A stretch of DNA of 64,000 nt from Parietaria judaica (lineage: Eukaryota; Streptophyta; Magnoliopsida; Rosales; Urticaceae): assembly GCA_954871525.1 (NCBI GenBank), contig OX940871.1, forward strand, positions 18,971,086 to 19,035,085. Direction: 5' to 3'. The notes beneath the pieces are model-generated. The model worked only from the letters and a program-made list of their open reading frames with translations, searched no databases and was not told the DNA's origin. Each line of letters begins with the position of its first letter. Position 1 is the stretch's first letter. The position numbers were made by a program, and so were the translations under genes. This document shows, one piece after another, positions 11,930 to 23,788 of the stretch.

Positions 11930-14016
11930 ATGAGCGGAAATCGACAAATGGAAGTGCATTACGTTGACACTGGGTTTCCTTACACCGCCACCGAAAGCTT
12001 CATGGATTTCTTCGAAGGCCTCACACATGTCCCTCTGAACTGTGCCACTTCTGCGCCAATGCATGAACAGGTATATATATGTATATATAATATATATTTA
12101 TGGGTTTGGATTTGGTTTCTTCATAGTTTTCTGGTTTGTAGTGTACGGATTTAATTTGTTTTTAGTCGCATATTTAATGATTAACACAGTACTAATTGTA
12201 CTTACCAGCATTGTTCATCTTTGTCCTGTTGCTAATCACACTCCACGTGGTTTTAATCCTGGGTTTAGTGTTATTTTAATCGGTTTAAAGCTTAAACACA
12301 CCGTTTAATGCTTTATATACGTGTGTGTATATATACAGGAAGGGATGTACTGGTCGATGAACATGAATATGAACATGTATAAGTATGGATATTCAGGAGC
12401 GGAAAGTACGTCGTACTACGGTGGATCGTACGAGGTAAACGAGCATTTGCCGCGAATGGAAGCGAATCGGAGAGCTTGGGAATACCCGTCGATGGTGGCT
12501 GAAGAATGCCTTCCGGCTGCTGATTCGCAGCCTGAAGGAGATGAAGAGGCCAATGCAGAGGCAGAGACGGAAGTAGAGGCCGATGTTGAGGCTTCACCCG
12601 AACAATGTTAGTCCAAATATGCATTTTTCAATATGCGTAGAAATGATCACGTCCTTTAGTGAGACTTACCAAAGAAGGAACGGAACATGGGCACGGCGGT
12701 TGGTCCCCACGAGTTATGGGCTCGAGAGAAACAAGCTAGGCTTGTTTAACGTGATGTAGTTTACAACGCGTTTTCAATACGAATTAGTCTTTATTTTCCG
12801 ATCAGGTTGATTTTATTGTAGGTCGGGCTTTACCGTTTTTCCCTTCCTGTAAATGGGTCACGTTTTCCAATGAGTGAGTTTCGGAAGTGTTAACATGGCT
12901 CCTGTTATGAGGTTAAGATCCTGGGCCGGGCTGTATCATTATGGTTTTTGCTTGATGATCTTACTACGATTTTTGCTCGGTTTTAGGAACAAGCCGTATC
13001 TTTTTCAGTCAACTGAGTCTTTGTATTAGATTTATCCTATGGTAATATGAAATTGCTACATTGTATTTTACCGGCTAAAAACTTCTGTATATCCTACTGA
13101 TTAGAGAAGTTTCTTCTGTCTTTGTAGACGTTCATAGCGATCAGAGTACAAATTCAACATCGCAGGTAAGAAATTTCTGCTCTTGAAGTTCGGGGAATAA
13201 TGCGATATATTAAATATATGACCTCTCAACTGACTAATTCGCCCGTTTGTTTCTGCAGGTTGTATGGCAAGACAACATAGATCCTGATAACATGACCTAC
13301 GAGGTTTGCCATCCACATGTATTTTAAACATGTATTTCTATACGATCCATACAGTATTATTTTCAAAACTATTTCTGTATTGACGAGCATGTTGTTATTT
13401 AATATATATTAATATGTCTGATTTTAAATTGGTTTTTCAGGAGTTACTTGACTTGGGCGAAGCAGTCGGTTCTCAAAGTCGAGGTCTGTCCGAAGAGCTC
13501 ATTAGTATGCTCCCAACGTCGAAGTACAAATTCGGAAGCCTTTTTTCACGAAAAAAAGCAGGAGAGAGGTAACTTTTCACTTAACCCGAGTTTAATGTCA
13601 CAATCTTAATGTTGTCAAAACCCTGCAATGGTTCGTCTTATAACCAAAATATGGAGCTTCCATTAATCCGTGCACTCATTTATGCTATTCTTGCACACAT
13701 TTGAGTTCATAATTCAACCTGTTCCGAATCAACCTTACCGTTTATACGCTGCGAAAAACAGATGCGTGGTCTGCCAAATGCGTTACAAAATCGGGGATAA
13801 GCAAACGAAACTGCCGTGCAAACATGTATATCACAGTGAATGCATAAGCAAATGGCTCAGTATCAACAAGGTTAGCTTCCTCATACTTTCAAGATTCTCT
13901 GTGTATTACTGAAACCGATTTGTCCCCGATAATTTACAGTTTTCTTATCTCTTTACTCTGTTTAGATATGCCCGGTTTGTAATGTGGAAGTATTTGGCGA
14001 GGAATCGGGGCATTGA
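11930..14016 (+). CDS. BB: BIG BROTHER-like RING-H2 E3 ubiquitin ligase
   Basis: Seven exons (11930-12070, 12339-12606, 13128-13165, 13259-13303, 13441-13568, 13762-13870, 13966-14016) join in frame to 259 aa; Arabidopsis BB/EOD1 is about 250 aa. The N-terminus has the family block HYxxTGFPY followed by SFMDFFEG. The middle is acidic (residues about 110-135), then WQDNIDPDNMTYEELLDLGE, then RGLSEELISMLP. The C-terminal RING-H2 begins at residue 208 (CVVC ... CKHVYHSEC ... CPVC) and the protein ends GEESGH. BB proteins ubiquitinate growth promoters and limit organ size, acting with DA1-type peptidases (established). Exon 2 uses the donor AAT|GTTAGT; without splicing there a TAG would end the protein. 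Confidence 0.93.
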
Positions 14017-15442
14017 GAACAAGCAATGTGCCGTAAAAAACGAGCTCGGAGAATTCTGTGTTCTCAAATTTTTCCGTTTTCTGTTTCTTTTTTGTACACA
14101 TTTACGGCGAGACGACTAGAGTAGATAGTGGTTGTCTTTTTGAAAGTTTCACTGTTTTGTAAGTGAACTCAAGGGTTTGAGATTATGGTGAAAGTGAAAA
14201 AAAGAAAAATAGGAAGAAGAATTTATTATCTGTTTACATATAGTATTTATTATTTACCTTTTTATTTTATTTTTTATATACCTCTTATTCTCAATTATAT
14301 GTCACGCAAATCATTCTATATATTTCTTGTCATTTTCTTTCTTACCATAAAGTTTGTTTATCACGGAAGTAGATTGATGCATACGTGCTCTCTTTTAGTA
14401 TTTTATTGCTTTTATTTTTTAATTAAAGTTATAGGCTTTTAGTTTAATATTTTAATAAAGCCCATAATAAGCCCACTAGGTCAAATGACCTTATACAGGC
14501 GCCAATTATTCTTTGGGGGGTAGTTTTTGGTGTTGCTAAATTGCCGTCAAGACTCTGGGAGAGCAATCGTCCGTGCTCTCGAAGGTTCGGACGTGTTTGT
14601 TGATTGATTCTTATTCAATAAATATAAACGGGAATACACACTCTGTGGATTCCCGTCGATCAATTCTTTGCTGCGTTTCTTTAATTTAATTGTCCGAGAT
14701 ACATCATAGATCAACTTTCATAAAGAATTCTATACATTTTGTTTTACCAATTGGAATAATTACCTTCTCTCCAGAGCAATAAAGTCTAGGGCTGAAACTA
14801 GGACTGGGTTCCGGGTCTCTTGCATTTTTTTCGTCCAGAACTTGGTTTGCTGGGCTTTCAAAATTTGGTTATTGTCACGGTTTTGAAAAAGCTCTAAAAA
14901 AGTGTGCCCCGGTTTGCTGATTTTGCGTGAAACATGGCTCGAGCATCATGACTATGATGATTTTTCCTACGGGCCTTGATTTTCCGTGAGCTTTAAGAAT
15001 AAAAACTCCTCCCGAGCTTCGTTTTGGGAACATGTCACCGGTATCAGGAGCTGTAAAACCAACAATTTACCGGCTTCTAAACCAATAAATGCATGTAAAT
15101 ATCAGAAAATTCCAATTCAGAACGGTACTTCATACAAAGTTCCTTGTTTTCAAATCCGTACATAGAGCAATTAATAAAATTTCAGTCCTATCGAGAATCC
15201 GGCCAATTCAATTTTAATTTGTAAAAATCCCGGGTTTCTCAACCGGGACTGAGAATCGGCAAGCCGGGATCTAAACTAGGTTTCTTAATAAAAATGGAGG
15301 TAACATTTTCCTTGGATCCACTTACAAATAATAGAAAGGGACATAAATGTGAATGATAATAAATAAATAAATAAAAAGAAAGAGTTACATTTAATAATCA
15401 ATACTTGCTCTTCCAACGGTCACAAACATAAATCCCAACGTT
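14017..15442. other. 3' flank and intergenic DNA
   Basis: No gene. Two AAGCCCA-type words at about 14459-14478 and a CCGGG-rich stretch at 14790-15290 (beginning CTAGGGCTGAAAC) resemble the degraded short elements seen elsewhere. I could not find matching ends. Confidence 0.45.
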
Positions 15443-15480
15443 ACTCTCTCTCTCTCTCTCTCTCTCTCTAACCGTTATTA

Positions 15481-15522
<42 letters not shown>
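15443..15522. repeat. Two adjacent (CT)n tracts in the leader of the next gene
   Basis: 27 bp and about 40 bp of CT repeat separated by a 13-bp spacer, ending about 60 bp before the start codon at 15580. On the coding strand they form a pyrimidine-rich leader or core promoter. Confidence 0.95.
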
Positions 15523-15529
<7 letters not shown>

Positions 15530-15579
15530 AGTCTCCTCAGCTCAACTCGATTTCGCCATTTCCTTCCTTTCGATCGATC

Positions 15580-17435
15580 ATGGAGCCTGCGAAGATCGAC
15601 TGGAAGAACCTGGAATGGAAGTTCGTCGAAGACGATCTCTACGAGCACATCAACGCTCCCAAGTGGTTCGACTTCCTCTCCCCGAATTCTCCCCGTCACA
15701 GCGACAACGACGACGAAGCCTGGTTCTGCCGACCTGGTAATCCTTCTTCCTTCTCACATTCTTCCTTGGATTTTCAGCGAGTTTCTCAGTCCGGAGAGTC
15801 GATTTGGTGATTCGCAGATTGTAATCATCCAAAGACAGCTCAAGATTTCCTCAAACAAGCCACGCCACCTTCCAAGGTATCGCTCGGTTCGAATTCGTTC
15901 AAGATTCACAAGATTTTTCCGATTTTGCTAAACGTTTCTCTGTTCTGTGTGCTTTTTCTATGGTGAAGCTCTCGGAAGTGTCTCCACTGGGCAACAGAAA
16001 CCAAAGGTACTGAAGAAATTGCATACTTGCACTTTCTAATTTCGGTTTATTTTTCGCACAAATTCTTTGTTAACGCGTTACGTTGAAATGGTTTTGACAG
16101 AGATATGAAGCTGAAGAGACGAGAGGTGGCTCAAGCGTGGATGTCGAAGATTGGTAACTCGAAAGTCAACCAAGATAGCGAGAACCAGGATCCGAACCAG
16201 TCAACAAGGACGCCGATTAGCGGTTTTTCACAAGCGCAGATCTTCAAGGCTTCGATCAAGTCGAGCGCGGAGAAGAAAGAACCGAACGGTGACGAGGCTG
16301 CGGTTCCGAGGCTGAAGAGCTCGCTCTCGGCAAGGAACTTGTTCGCTGGACGGGACATTTTGGGTCAGATCTCCGAGTTCTGCAACGAGCTGAAGCGAAT
16401 GGCGACAAGGCCGAGGGAGAGAGAGAATTCCGACAAAGCTGATGAAGTGGAGAGGCCTAGAGTCGAGGTTTCGGGCGAGAAGAAGCCGTTGGTGAAAGAG
16501 AAGCCTCAGGGACTCGAGAGAGGGATTCTGAAAGAGAAGCAATTGAGAGTTCAGAAGTAAGAACCTTTTTCTTCTCTCTGTATTTTGCTTGCCCACTTCT
16601 GGATTGTTCATCAAGTCAGCTCTATTTGTTAAGCATAATTTGCGTAGAATAAGGTGTATATTCTGTTGAGTATGTGATAAGACAAGTCAGCTCTAATTAC
16701 TTTCGCCCCAGAAGCCAAAGACGGTTATTTAGTCTTGCGCGTTAAGCCCGTCTTTTACTTGTGCAATTATGCCATTCGTGTTTCAGTTTTGCCTATAGGC
16801 ATCACGGGCCATTGGAGGTTTTAACCTCTGTTTAGTATTTCTCTTGCTTAACGATCTTCGGAGAGTGTTCGATCTCACTCTTGAAGGGAAGGTCGGGATT
16901 GGTATTGTTTATCATCGTTTGTCTTCGAAACAGTGATTGACGACTATCAGTATTTGTACTAATTTTGTGTTCTCTTTTGTTTGGTGAAGAAGTGGTTTGA
17001 CAGAGAATATCCCAGTCTCTGTGGATTTGAAGTGTATAAAGCGCAAAGGCGAGAATGTGTTGCTCGAAATCAGAACGAATCCTCCATCGCCACAATGCTT
17101 CTCTGCAACGAGGAAAGCCACTCCTCCCGCCAAATCCAAGCTCATGGTACGAATTTCAACATTCCGTTCACTCACATATCGTTGGAGGAAGGGCAAATCG
17201 TCCTTCCATATCGTTTCTCGGAGGAAAGGGTCGGGGTTGTTGATTGCGACTTTGACATTGATTTCTGCAGGAAAGAGGAGTTCTTCAAGAGCAGAACAAC
17301 ATGCAAGCAGTGATTGCGAAGGAAGAAGACAAGAACAAGAGCGTTTCCATGGTGGAATCGAAAGAAGCCAACAAGGCTTTGGATGTGTTTTGGTTTCTCA
17401 AACCCTGCACATTATCCACTTATAACAATGCCTGA
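15580..17435 (+). CDS. Plant-specific protein with a TPX2-N-like Aurora-binding motif (function unknown)
   Basis: Six exons (15580-15736, 15818-15876, 15969-16006, 16101-16556, 16990-17146, 17271-17435) join in frame to 343 aa. The frame in exon 4 runs on to a TAA at 16558-16560, but CAGAA|GTAAGA is a strong donor, and the next exons continue a sensible protein ending in ALDVFWFLKPC. The N-terminus (about 15-50) reads YEHINAPKWFDF, then an acidic stretch, then WF. That order resembles the Aurora-A-binding part of TPX2 (Y..APxxFxF...WF). Next comes CNHPKTAQDF. The middle is basic, coiled and Lys/Glu-rich. I infer a cytoskeletal or cell-cycle role with low certainty. No enzyme domain is seen. 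Confidence 0.8.
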
Positions 17436-17474
17436 GACAAATTCATTTTTAAAATCCATTCTTTCATTTTTATT

Positions 17475-17523
<49 letters not shown>

Positions 17524-18759
17524 TCATTATTGTCCAATTACATACGCATCAGCCTTAAATTTGTACTCTATTTATCTTCTTTCTTGTGTTCATAAAATGT
17601 AAAGCAATAATGCAACTTCTGTTGAAGTTCTTGTATTCTTATATATATATTCATCATTTCGAATTAACCACTTTTATTTTATTCACTGTACAGTAGTAAT
17701 TAGCATTTGTACATAAGAACCATAGGGTGAAAGCTTCAAAGACCGGGTTTGGCTCCCTCCCGGTCCTGGACCATCCAGGTTATGGCCCGGAAATCACGAC
17801 TTTCCGAATCCAGGCTTTTAAAAACCAGACTAAGAGAGGCTAAATCCTAGTGTCAGTCCCGGTTTCACCCCGAACTTCAAAGCAGATTTAATTCGTACAG
17901 AAAGCTGTATCCTTCTACATATATATCCACACATTTGAAGTGAAATTATCCCTTTTTCTAATAATTAGCTCCCAAACCTGATTTTGGCTCGAATGCAGTT
18001 ATGCCGGAAACCATAATTTTTTCCGTAAAAAACCGAACTGCAAGTTTCATAATCCGGGAAAAAGCGCCAAAAAAGCTGAATACTGGTCCCGATTTCACCT
18101 TCAAGTCACTACTACTAATCCTAGAGAAAGTTGTGATCTTTCTTTCCATGTCTTTTATACTATTATATATTTATAAAGTGGTCCTTTTATTTCTATTAAT
18201 TTGTCAAATAAAAATTAGTCAATTCATTTTGTTGCATAAAAGGCCCAAAATTCAGAATACGGAGTTTGCTTTTTGTTCATTCAGCAATCAGCATATTCTA
18301 CAGTTTGCTTCTTTTTCTTCCACGTGTAACAAAGAAACCACGACTCACGAGACTCTCACATATCTCTGTAACCGAAAAACACTTTTCGTTTTTTGCATTA
18401 TCACCCCTTTACTTTATTCTTTTGTCACTCATGACACATGAATTGAAATCGTTTCATAAATGGCATAGAGAAAGAGAAAAAAAATGGATAGGAACGAACT
18501 CTGAAAGAAAAAGTCCAATTTTTCTGGGAAAACTCAAACCGAATGTCATCTTCTTCTTCATCTCTTCGTTCTTACCTCATTTCTCTCTTCCGTTTCTCAA
18601 TCCAGAATTATAATCACAAATAGTTTATAATTTGATCACTAATTTCATTTACAACCCAACCGGTAAGCAAAATCAGAAGAGAACGAAAAAATTTCACACG
18701 GAATTAACAAGAGTACATTGATTGATCAAACCGTTTGTTCTCCTTCGATCGTTCCGAAC
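17436..18759. other. 3'UTR and intergenic DNA
   Basis: The 3'UTR of the preceding gene contains a (TA)n tract at 17479-17520. The rest, including a CCGG-rich patch at 17740-18070, is non-coding as far as I can see. The minus-strand gene at 18760 ends here, so its 3'UTR lies in the right part of this stretch. Confidence 0.5.
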
Positions 18760-18972
18760 CTAATCCGACCTGGATCGTTGGAGGCGGAGGACGTGGCGGA
18801 GGATCCAGGACCAGGCTCGGCGAAGCGTGAGGAGAGTGCGATCGGCTGATGGCCGGGTCTCGCGGACGAATTCCTCGAGAGTTCCGACGAAGAGGCTGAG
18901 GTGCCGCGGCGGAGGGACGTAGAGCGTGAGGGGAATCGCCGAGAACGCCGCCGTGAAGAAGAATTGCAGCAT
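18760..18972 (-). CDS. Conserved 70-aa plant protein with an N-terminal membrane segment
   Basis: The 70-aa frame starts MLQFFFTAAFSAIPLTLYVPP. It belongs, from recall, to a small plant protein type of unknown function that starts with this hydrophobic MLQFFF..AFSA.PLTLYVPP block, followed by an LFVxT(L/M)E(D/E)xxRE block. Here that block is LFVGTLEEFVRETR (about 27-40), then a basic tail. Residues 2-19 could be a signal anchor. The open frame extends upstream as far as 19161, but that extension runs through a CT microsatellite, so the start at 18972 is preferred. GC content is much higher than the flanks, as expected for a real exon. Role unknown. Confidence 0.8.
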   Translation of the reverse strand: MLQFFFTAAFSAIPLTLYVPPPRHLSLFVGTLEEFVRETRPSADRTLLTLRRAWSWILRHVLRLQRSRSD

Positions 18973-19053
18973 CTTCGAGAGAGAATTCTCTGGTTCTGTT
19001 TGGGTGGAGGGAAAATGGAAGAGAAAGTGATTGATAATTTGATAGGGTTTTAT

Positions 19054-19057
<4 letters not shown>

Positions 19058-19103
<46 letters not shown>
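19058..19103. repeat. (GA)n microsatellite in the 5' leader of the 70-aa gene
   Basis: About 22 GA units. On the minus strand this is a CT tract 86 bp before the start codon at 18972. Confidence 0.95.
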
Positions 19104-19106
<3 letters not shown>

Positions 19107-19164
19107 AAGTTCTTGAAGATCTCGAGAGAAAGATGAAAATGTTGTGAGACTTCCGAATCATCGG

Positions 19165-19900
19165 TCATTCTCTATTAATTATTACAATAATCATATGTAT
19201 ATGGTGTATGTAATAATTAATGTATTGATTGTGTATTATAATTGAATTTTTATTATTTATTTATATTACATAATTATTATTTTCATTTTCGTTTGTCTAT
19301 GAAATTTAATTATAGGAAGATACAAATTAAGTATAAACTTTTCGAGACACTTCTTGAAAAAAAAATATATCATTTTTCGGATTGGGTAGACCGTTCCTTT
19401 GTAAGAATTTTTTTTATTTTTTATTTATTTTATATTAGGCAAATAGAGGCAAAATTATTTTAAAGTACACAAATTTTTATGATATATTCTTAATTTCATT
19501 TTGTCGCGGTAAAAATGTAAAAAATAATTTTTTTTATGTTATTATAAATTCTAAATAACTTGTGTTATAACTCATCTGTTAAATGTAATTTGTCAGTTGT
19601 CACTTTTTTCACGGACTTGTCACTTTTCGTGTCACTTTTTACTCTATGTAACTAAATAATAATTTGCAAACTTTCAATAGGTGCATCTGAAAATGGATAA
19701 CTTAATAATAGATTTAGTAAAAGGATATACAAATGAAATTTCAAAAAATAAAATATTTCTATAGCACTCATAAGTATTTTCATATTTCTTCCAACATTTA
19801 TTCATTCGACCGACACAGGTCCAAGAAATGTCCATTATTCAATAAACGACATGTCGTTTCTCCAAAACAAAAATACGACACTCTTTTGTTAATCGTTCTG
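19165..19900. other. Intergenic DNA between two divergent genes
   Basis: AT-rich, no gene. It must hold the promoter of the minus-strand 70-aa gene on the left and that of the OSCP gene on the right. Confidence 0.5.
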
Positions 19901-19904
19901 TCCT

Positions 19905-19951
19905 GGCCCATTACAAGAAACAGGCCCAGTAGAAAAGCCCTCGTAAGCCCA
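19905..19951. promoter_or_regulatory. Three site II motifs in the OSCP promoter
   Basis: GGCCCA at 19905-19910 and 19923-19928 and AGCCCA at 19946-19951 are the complements of TGGGCC and TGGGCT. They lie 180-225 bp before the start codon at 20128, and no clear TATA box is seen. Site II elements are enriched in plant nuclear genes for oxidative phosphorylation (established); activity here is inferred. Confidence 0.7.
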
Positions 19952-20127
19952 ATAGACCATTTTTTTTCCTTTTTAATTTATATTTATTTTTGATAAAAAA
20001 ATAAAATAATAAAATATTGACGAATCTCTAGCCCTACTCTTTCGCTTCAGAAGACCTTCTCTTTCACCATCTTCCATTTCCATTTCCATTTCCTCTGAAA
20101 CTTCGAAGCAATCTCCGTGAAGACGCA

Positions 20128-22554
20128 ATGGCCTTCGTCGGTCGGATGAGATCGGTCTCCAAGCTTCTCAGATCGCAAGCTCTTTCCAATGCCGACAGAT
20201 CGGTCGCTCAAATAGCCCTGCTCGCTCCCACTTTCACCGATTCCGAGGTACGCTGTGAAAAAAATTGAAAAGAATTCTTTTGTTTCATCAATTTCTGTTT
20301 TCCGTGCTCTGGTTTTGATCTTCGTGCGATACCAGTTCGGTTTGCGTGGCGAATTCTAGGTTTTAAAATTAAGATTGGGGATTAGTCGAGGATACGATTT
20401 CGAGTAGGATTTTTCAAATTTCCTGGAGCATTGGGAGATACAAGCTGTTGATTTTGTATTTTTTGGTGAACAATTTCCATTTTTTTGTACTCAATATCAT
20501 CGTTGGATTTCCCATTTGATGATAGGCTATGGGTTTTATCTGATTGAGCTAAGTGGAAAGACATGTTTTGAGAAGTTATTTTGGGCAATTAGATCAAATT
20601 TTATATCTTTTTTTAGTTTCAATTCATTTTTTGGCTCCTATATAGATTATACAGTGATTGACCACGAGCTACGATTTGCAGTTCTCGAGGAACTACGCTA
20701 GTGCCACTGCGAAGGAAGTGAAGGTTAAGGTAAAATCGTCTTCTTTGGATGCGTATGAATTATACTTTTATCGGTTAAGGTTAAGGCAAGATCGGTTGTG
20801 ATATTGACTTAGTATTGTGGGGGATTAATTTTTCTACGAAGTAAAATTCTAATCGCCCTTTCATGTCTTCTATCCAAGAAAAACGTCTCATTTACTTGAA
20901 TAAATACACAAGTAATAGTGCTTAAATAAACTAAATAAGAAAGGATTGTGAATCTGGACATGTTTATACAAAATACGTACTGCATTCTTCAGCAATTGAA
21001 TTGATTTTCATGAAATTCAACACTTGCTTATGTAGAAAATGGAAATGATTCATTTCTAAGTTGTAACAGATATCGGGTTTTAAGGGATGACTAAGGTTTA
21101 TTTGGTATTCCAGGTTCCTTTGGCTCTGTATGGTGGTTCTGGGAGATATGCCACTGCATTGTATCTTGCAGCAGTAAAAAATAATGTCTTGGACAAGGTT
21201 GAGTCTGAGCTTCTTGACTTTGTCGAGGCCTCGAAGAGAAGTCCGACGTTTAGCCACTTTGCCGAAGATCCTACAGTTTCTAAGGATGTTCGAATCAAAG
21301 CAGTTCAAGACATCTCCACTCAAGCTAAATTTTCGGACATTACAAATAATTTTTTGGGTATGAATAGTTGTTAGAAGCATATCGTTTATGTTTTATTAAC
21401 TTATCTACAATGTCTAGTGTCAATGAGAACGTCCAATTTAGAAATAACAAATAAAAAAATTAAATTAGAATAAAATGTTTGCAATTGATCTTAGGGTTCA
21501 TTTACACCGTTGTTTCTCGTTGTCTTATGTTGAAGCGTCTGTTATTCACCTGGTTGTTTGGATTTCGCTCGTTCTTTTATAATTTCCTGATCTGATCCTA
21601 TAAATCTAATTTTAGCTCTCCTTGCTGAGTACGGGAGGCTAAGATACGTTGAGAGAGTAGTACAGAGATTTGTGGAGTTGACTATGGAACACAAGGGCAT
21701 CGTGAAAGCTACTGTGACTACTGTAATTGTGAGTTCTGATTCTCATGTCTTACCGTTTTAATTTCCGTGCCTTGAATTTTATTTCCGCCTTATGCTTTTT
21801 ATTTTCCTAATTATTGAGGTGAAAAGTGTGTCAATTTGATCAACTTGTGAGTAATATGGTTTTTTACGCCGGACATCACTTAACGGTTTGGCCAAAAATA
21901 TTAGTACCTTGTTCAACTAGCAAAGCTTCCAGTATTCAGTTCAGATTCTTTCTTATCAGTATATAAATGTCCGGTTACCCGATTAGTAAAACCGATTAGT
22001 GTTGTTTAAGTTGATTAGGATGTTCAGTATAAGAGTAGCGATTAGGGTCGGTGTCTGTTTATATGCAGATGACCTTCTATTTCTCCGTACATATTATTTG
22101 TAGTATACGACCTTGATTTGTTTGTCAATTTAACACACATCTACAAAAAGAAAAGAAAATTCATTGGTTTTTATTAAAAATAATTATATGCTTATATAGT
22201 TTATTAAAAGTGAATTCATATTCAACGAGACGTGAATGTTTTTGTTGCAGCCCCTTCCGGCAGAGGAGGAGAAAGAACTGAAGGAGACTTTGCAGTACAT
22301 AATCGGTCAAGGAAAGAAGGTCACCCTCGAACAGAAGGTAAAAACCCAGGGTTTTACGCGTCTCTTGTACGATTATTCCTTGCAAAAGAACAAAGATTAA
22401 TATTGAATACTCGCTTACGTGGCAGATCGATACGAACATTCTGGGTGGGATCGTGGTCGAGTTCAGCCAGAAGGTGTTCGACATGTCGATCCGGACGAGG
22501 GCTCGCCAAATGGAGAGGTTCCTGCGGGATCCCGTCAACATCGGCAACCTTTGA
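20128..22554 (+). CDS. ATP5: Mitochondrial ATP synthase subunit O (OSCP, delta-type)
   Basis: Six exons (20128-20247, 20682-20729, 21114-21357, 21616-21728, 22251-22337, 22426-22554) join in frame to 246 aa. The first ~45 residues are rich in Arg, Ser and Ala without acidic runs, a typical mitochondrial targeting sequence (MAFVGRMRSVSKLLRSQ). The OSCP domain begins near residue 57 with VPLALYGGSGRYATALY and ends with MSIRTRARQMERFLRDP. OSCP links the F1 head to the peripheral stalk of ATP synthase. The frame of exon 3 stays open past its donor to 21374, but the codon split at G|GTATGA and the acceptor at 21615 restore the conserved FL-LLAE block. An AATAAA is at 22653. No break is seen. Confidence 0.96.
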
Positions 22555-22658
22555 AATGGTGTATGACTACACCGCAACAAGCTTTCTCTTTCGTGGTACC
22601 TCTTGATATGACTTCGAGAAGAAGAAGAAAAAAACCATCTTTTGTATTTGCAAATAAA

Positions 22659-23779
22659 GGCCTCATTTTTCGCACTCGGTATGTTTGTAGTCGAATCTCG
22701 ACGGTCTTAATTTCTGCATTGATCTGACATAATTTGTTTTTGGAGAAATACATAAAATGTCTGTTGTGTTTAATCAAATGGATCCTGGATTTTTTTCTTC
22801 TACTTTCTTGAGAGTAAATGGCAAATAAAAGAAAAAGTGTTGTCGTTTTCTTTTGGTCGTCAAACGACGATAAAAGTGCAACAAAAATTGATTCAGATAA
22901 TTCAAGTGCCATACACAGACAGAGTGTTACGATTTCCAATTTATTTTTATGAATATTTTCCTAGTTTATTCAGGTGCGCATATTATAGCGAGTTTAATAT
23001 AATCTTAGATAGCATTAAAAAGGGGAATAATTTTGTCGGAATAATTTGTGTGGTTAGCGGCGGCATTCAAATTATCGTTTTTGCCAGTGGTTTTCGTGAA
23101 CGTTGGTAAAATCAATCGGTAAGTGCCAGAAATCAACGGATTATATATCGATAACGAGCATTGAAGATAACTCATCTATTACTATTAAAAATCGATTATT
23201 CGGTGATTATCAACTTAATTGTGAAACTTAAACATTGGCCTACGATCTTTAGTGCATTTAGAATTAGTGTTCGTTTGACTTTTTTTTATTTTCATTTTGT
23301 GTTTGTTTTTTATGTTTTTGAAGTCATTTTAAGAATAAGTTATGAAAAGACAGTCTGCTTAACTTTTTATATTTTATTCTAGAAAATAGAGAAACAAAGA
23401 CAAATATAACAATAAATATAATAGAATGAGAGAGAAGTCATAAAAATTTAAATAAAGATAATGGTTTTGGAGAAAGATAATTGAAAATACCAAGGTGGTA
23501 TATTTTTTCTTCCTTTGTTTAAGTTTAAAAATGAAAAAAAAACAATTGTAAAAATATTTTACTTAAAATGATTAAACGGGCATCTTTATAATTTTTATTT
23601 TTATTTAAAAAAATAGAAACAGATTTTTATTTACAAAAATAAAGGGTAACCAAACGCTAACTACTATAGTTGAGAAGACCCGATTAAGTCATCAATAAAA
23701 TCACAAAAAGTGATGAAAAAAGAAACGCAATAAAATACAATTTATGTTACTAAAAAAAAATCTGTTTATTTGAAAGTAA
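22659..23779. other. Intergenic DNA without a recognisable gene
   Basis: AT-rich flank between the OSCP gene and a MULE-type element. I see no coding or repeat structure worth naming. Confidence 0.5.
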
Positions 23780-23788
23780 TATATATTA

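Noticed and set aside
16557..16560. TAA at 16558-16560 as the end of the TPX2-N-like gene
   Set aside because: It overlaps a strong GTAAGA donor, and exons at 16990 and 17271 continue the frame with a conserved-looking C-terminus.
18972..19168. N-terminal extension of the 70-aa gene to 19161
   Set aside because: The extension runs through a GA/CT microsatellite and lacks conserved residues; the internal Met fits the family start.
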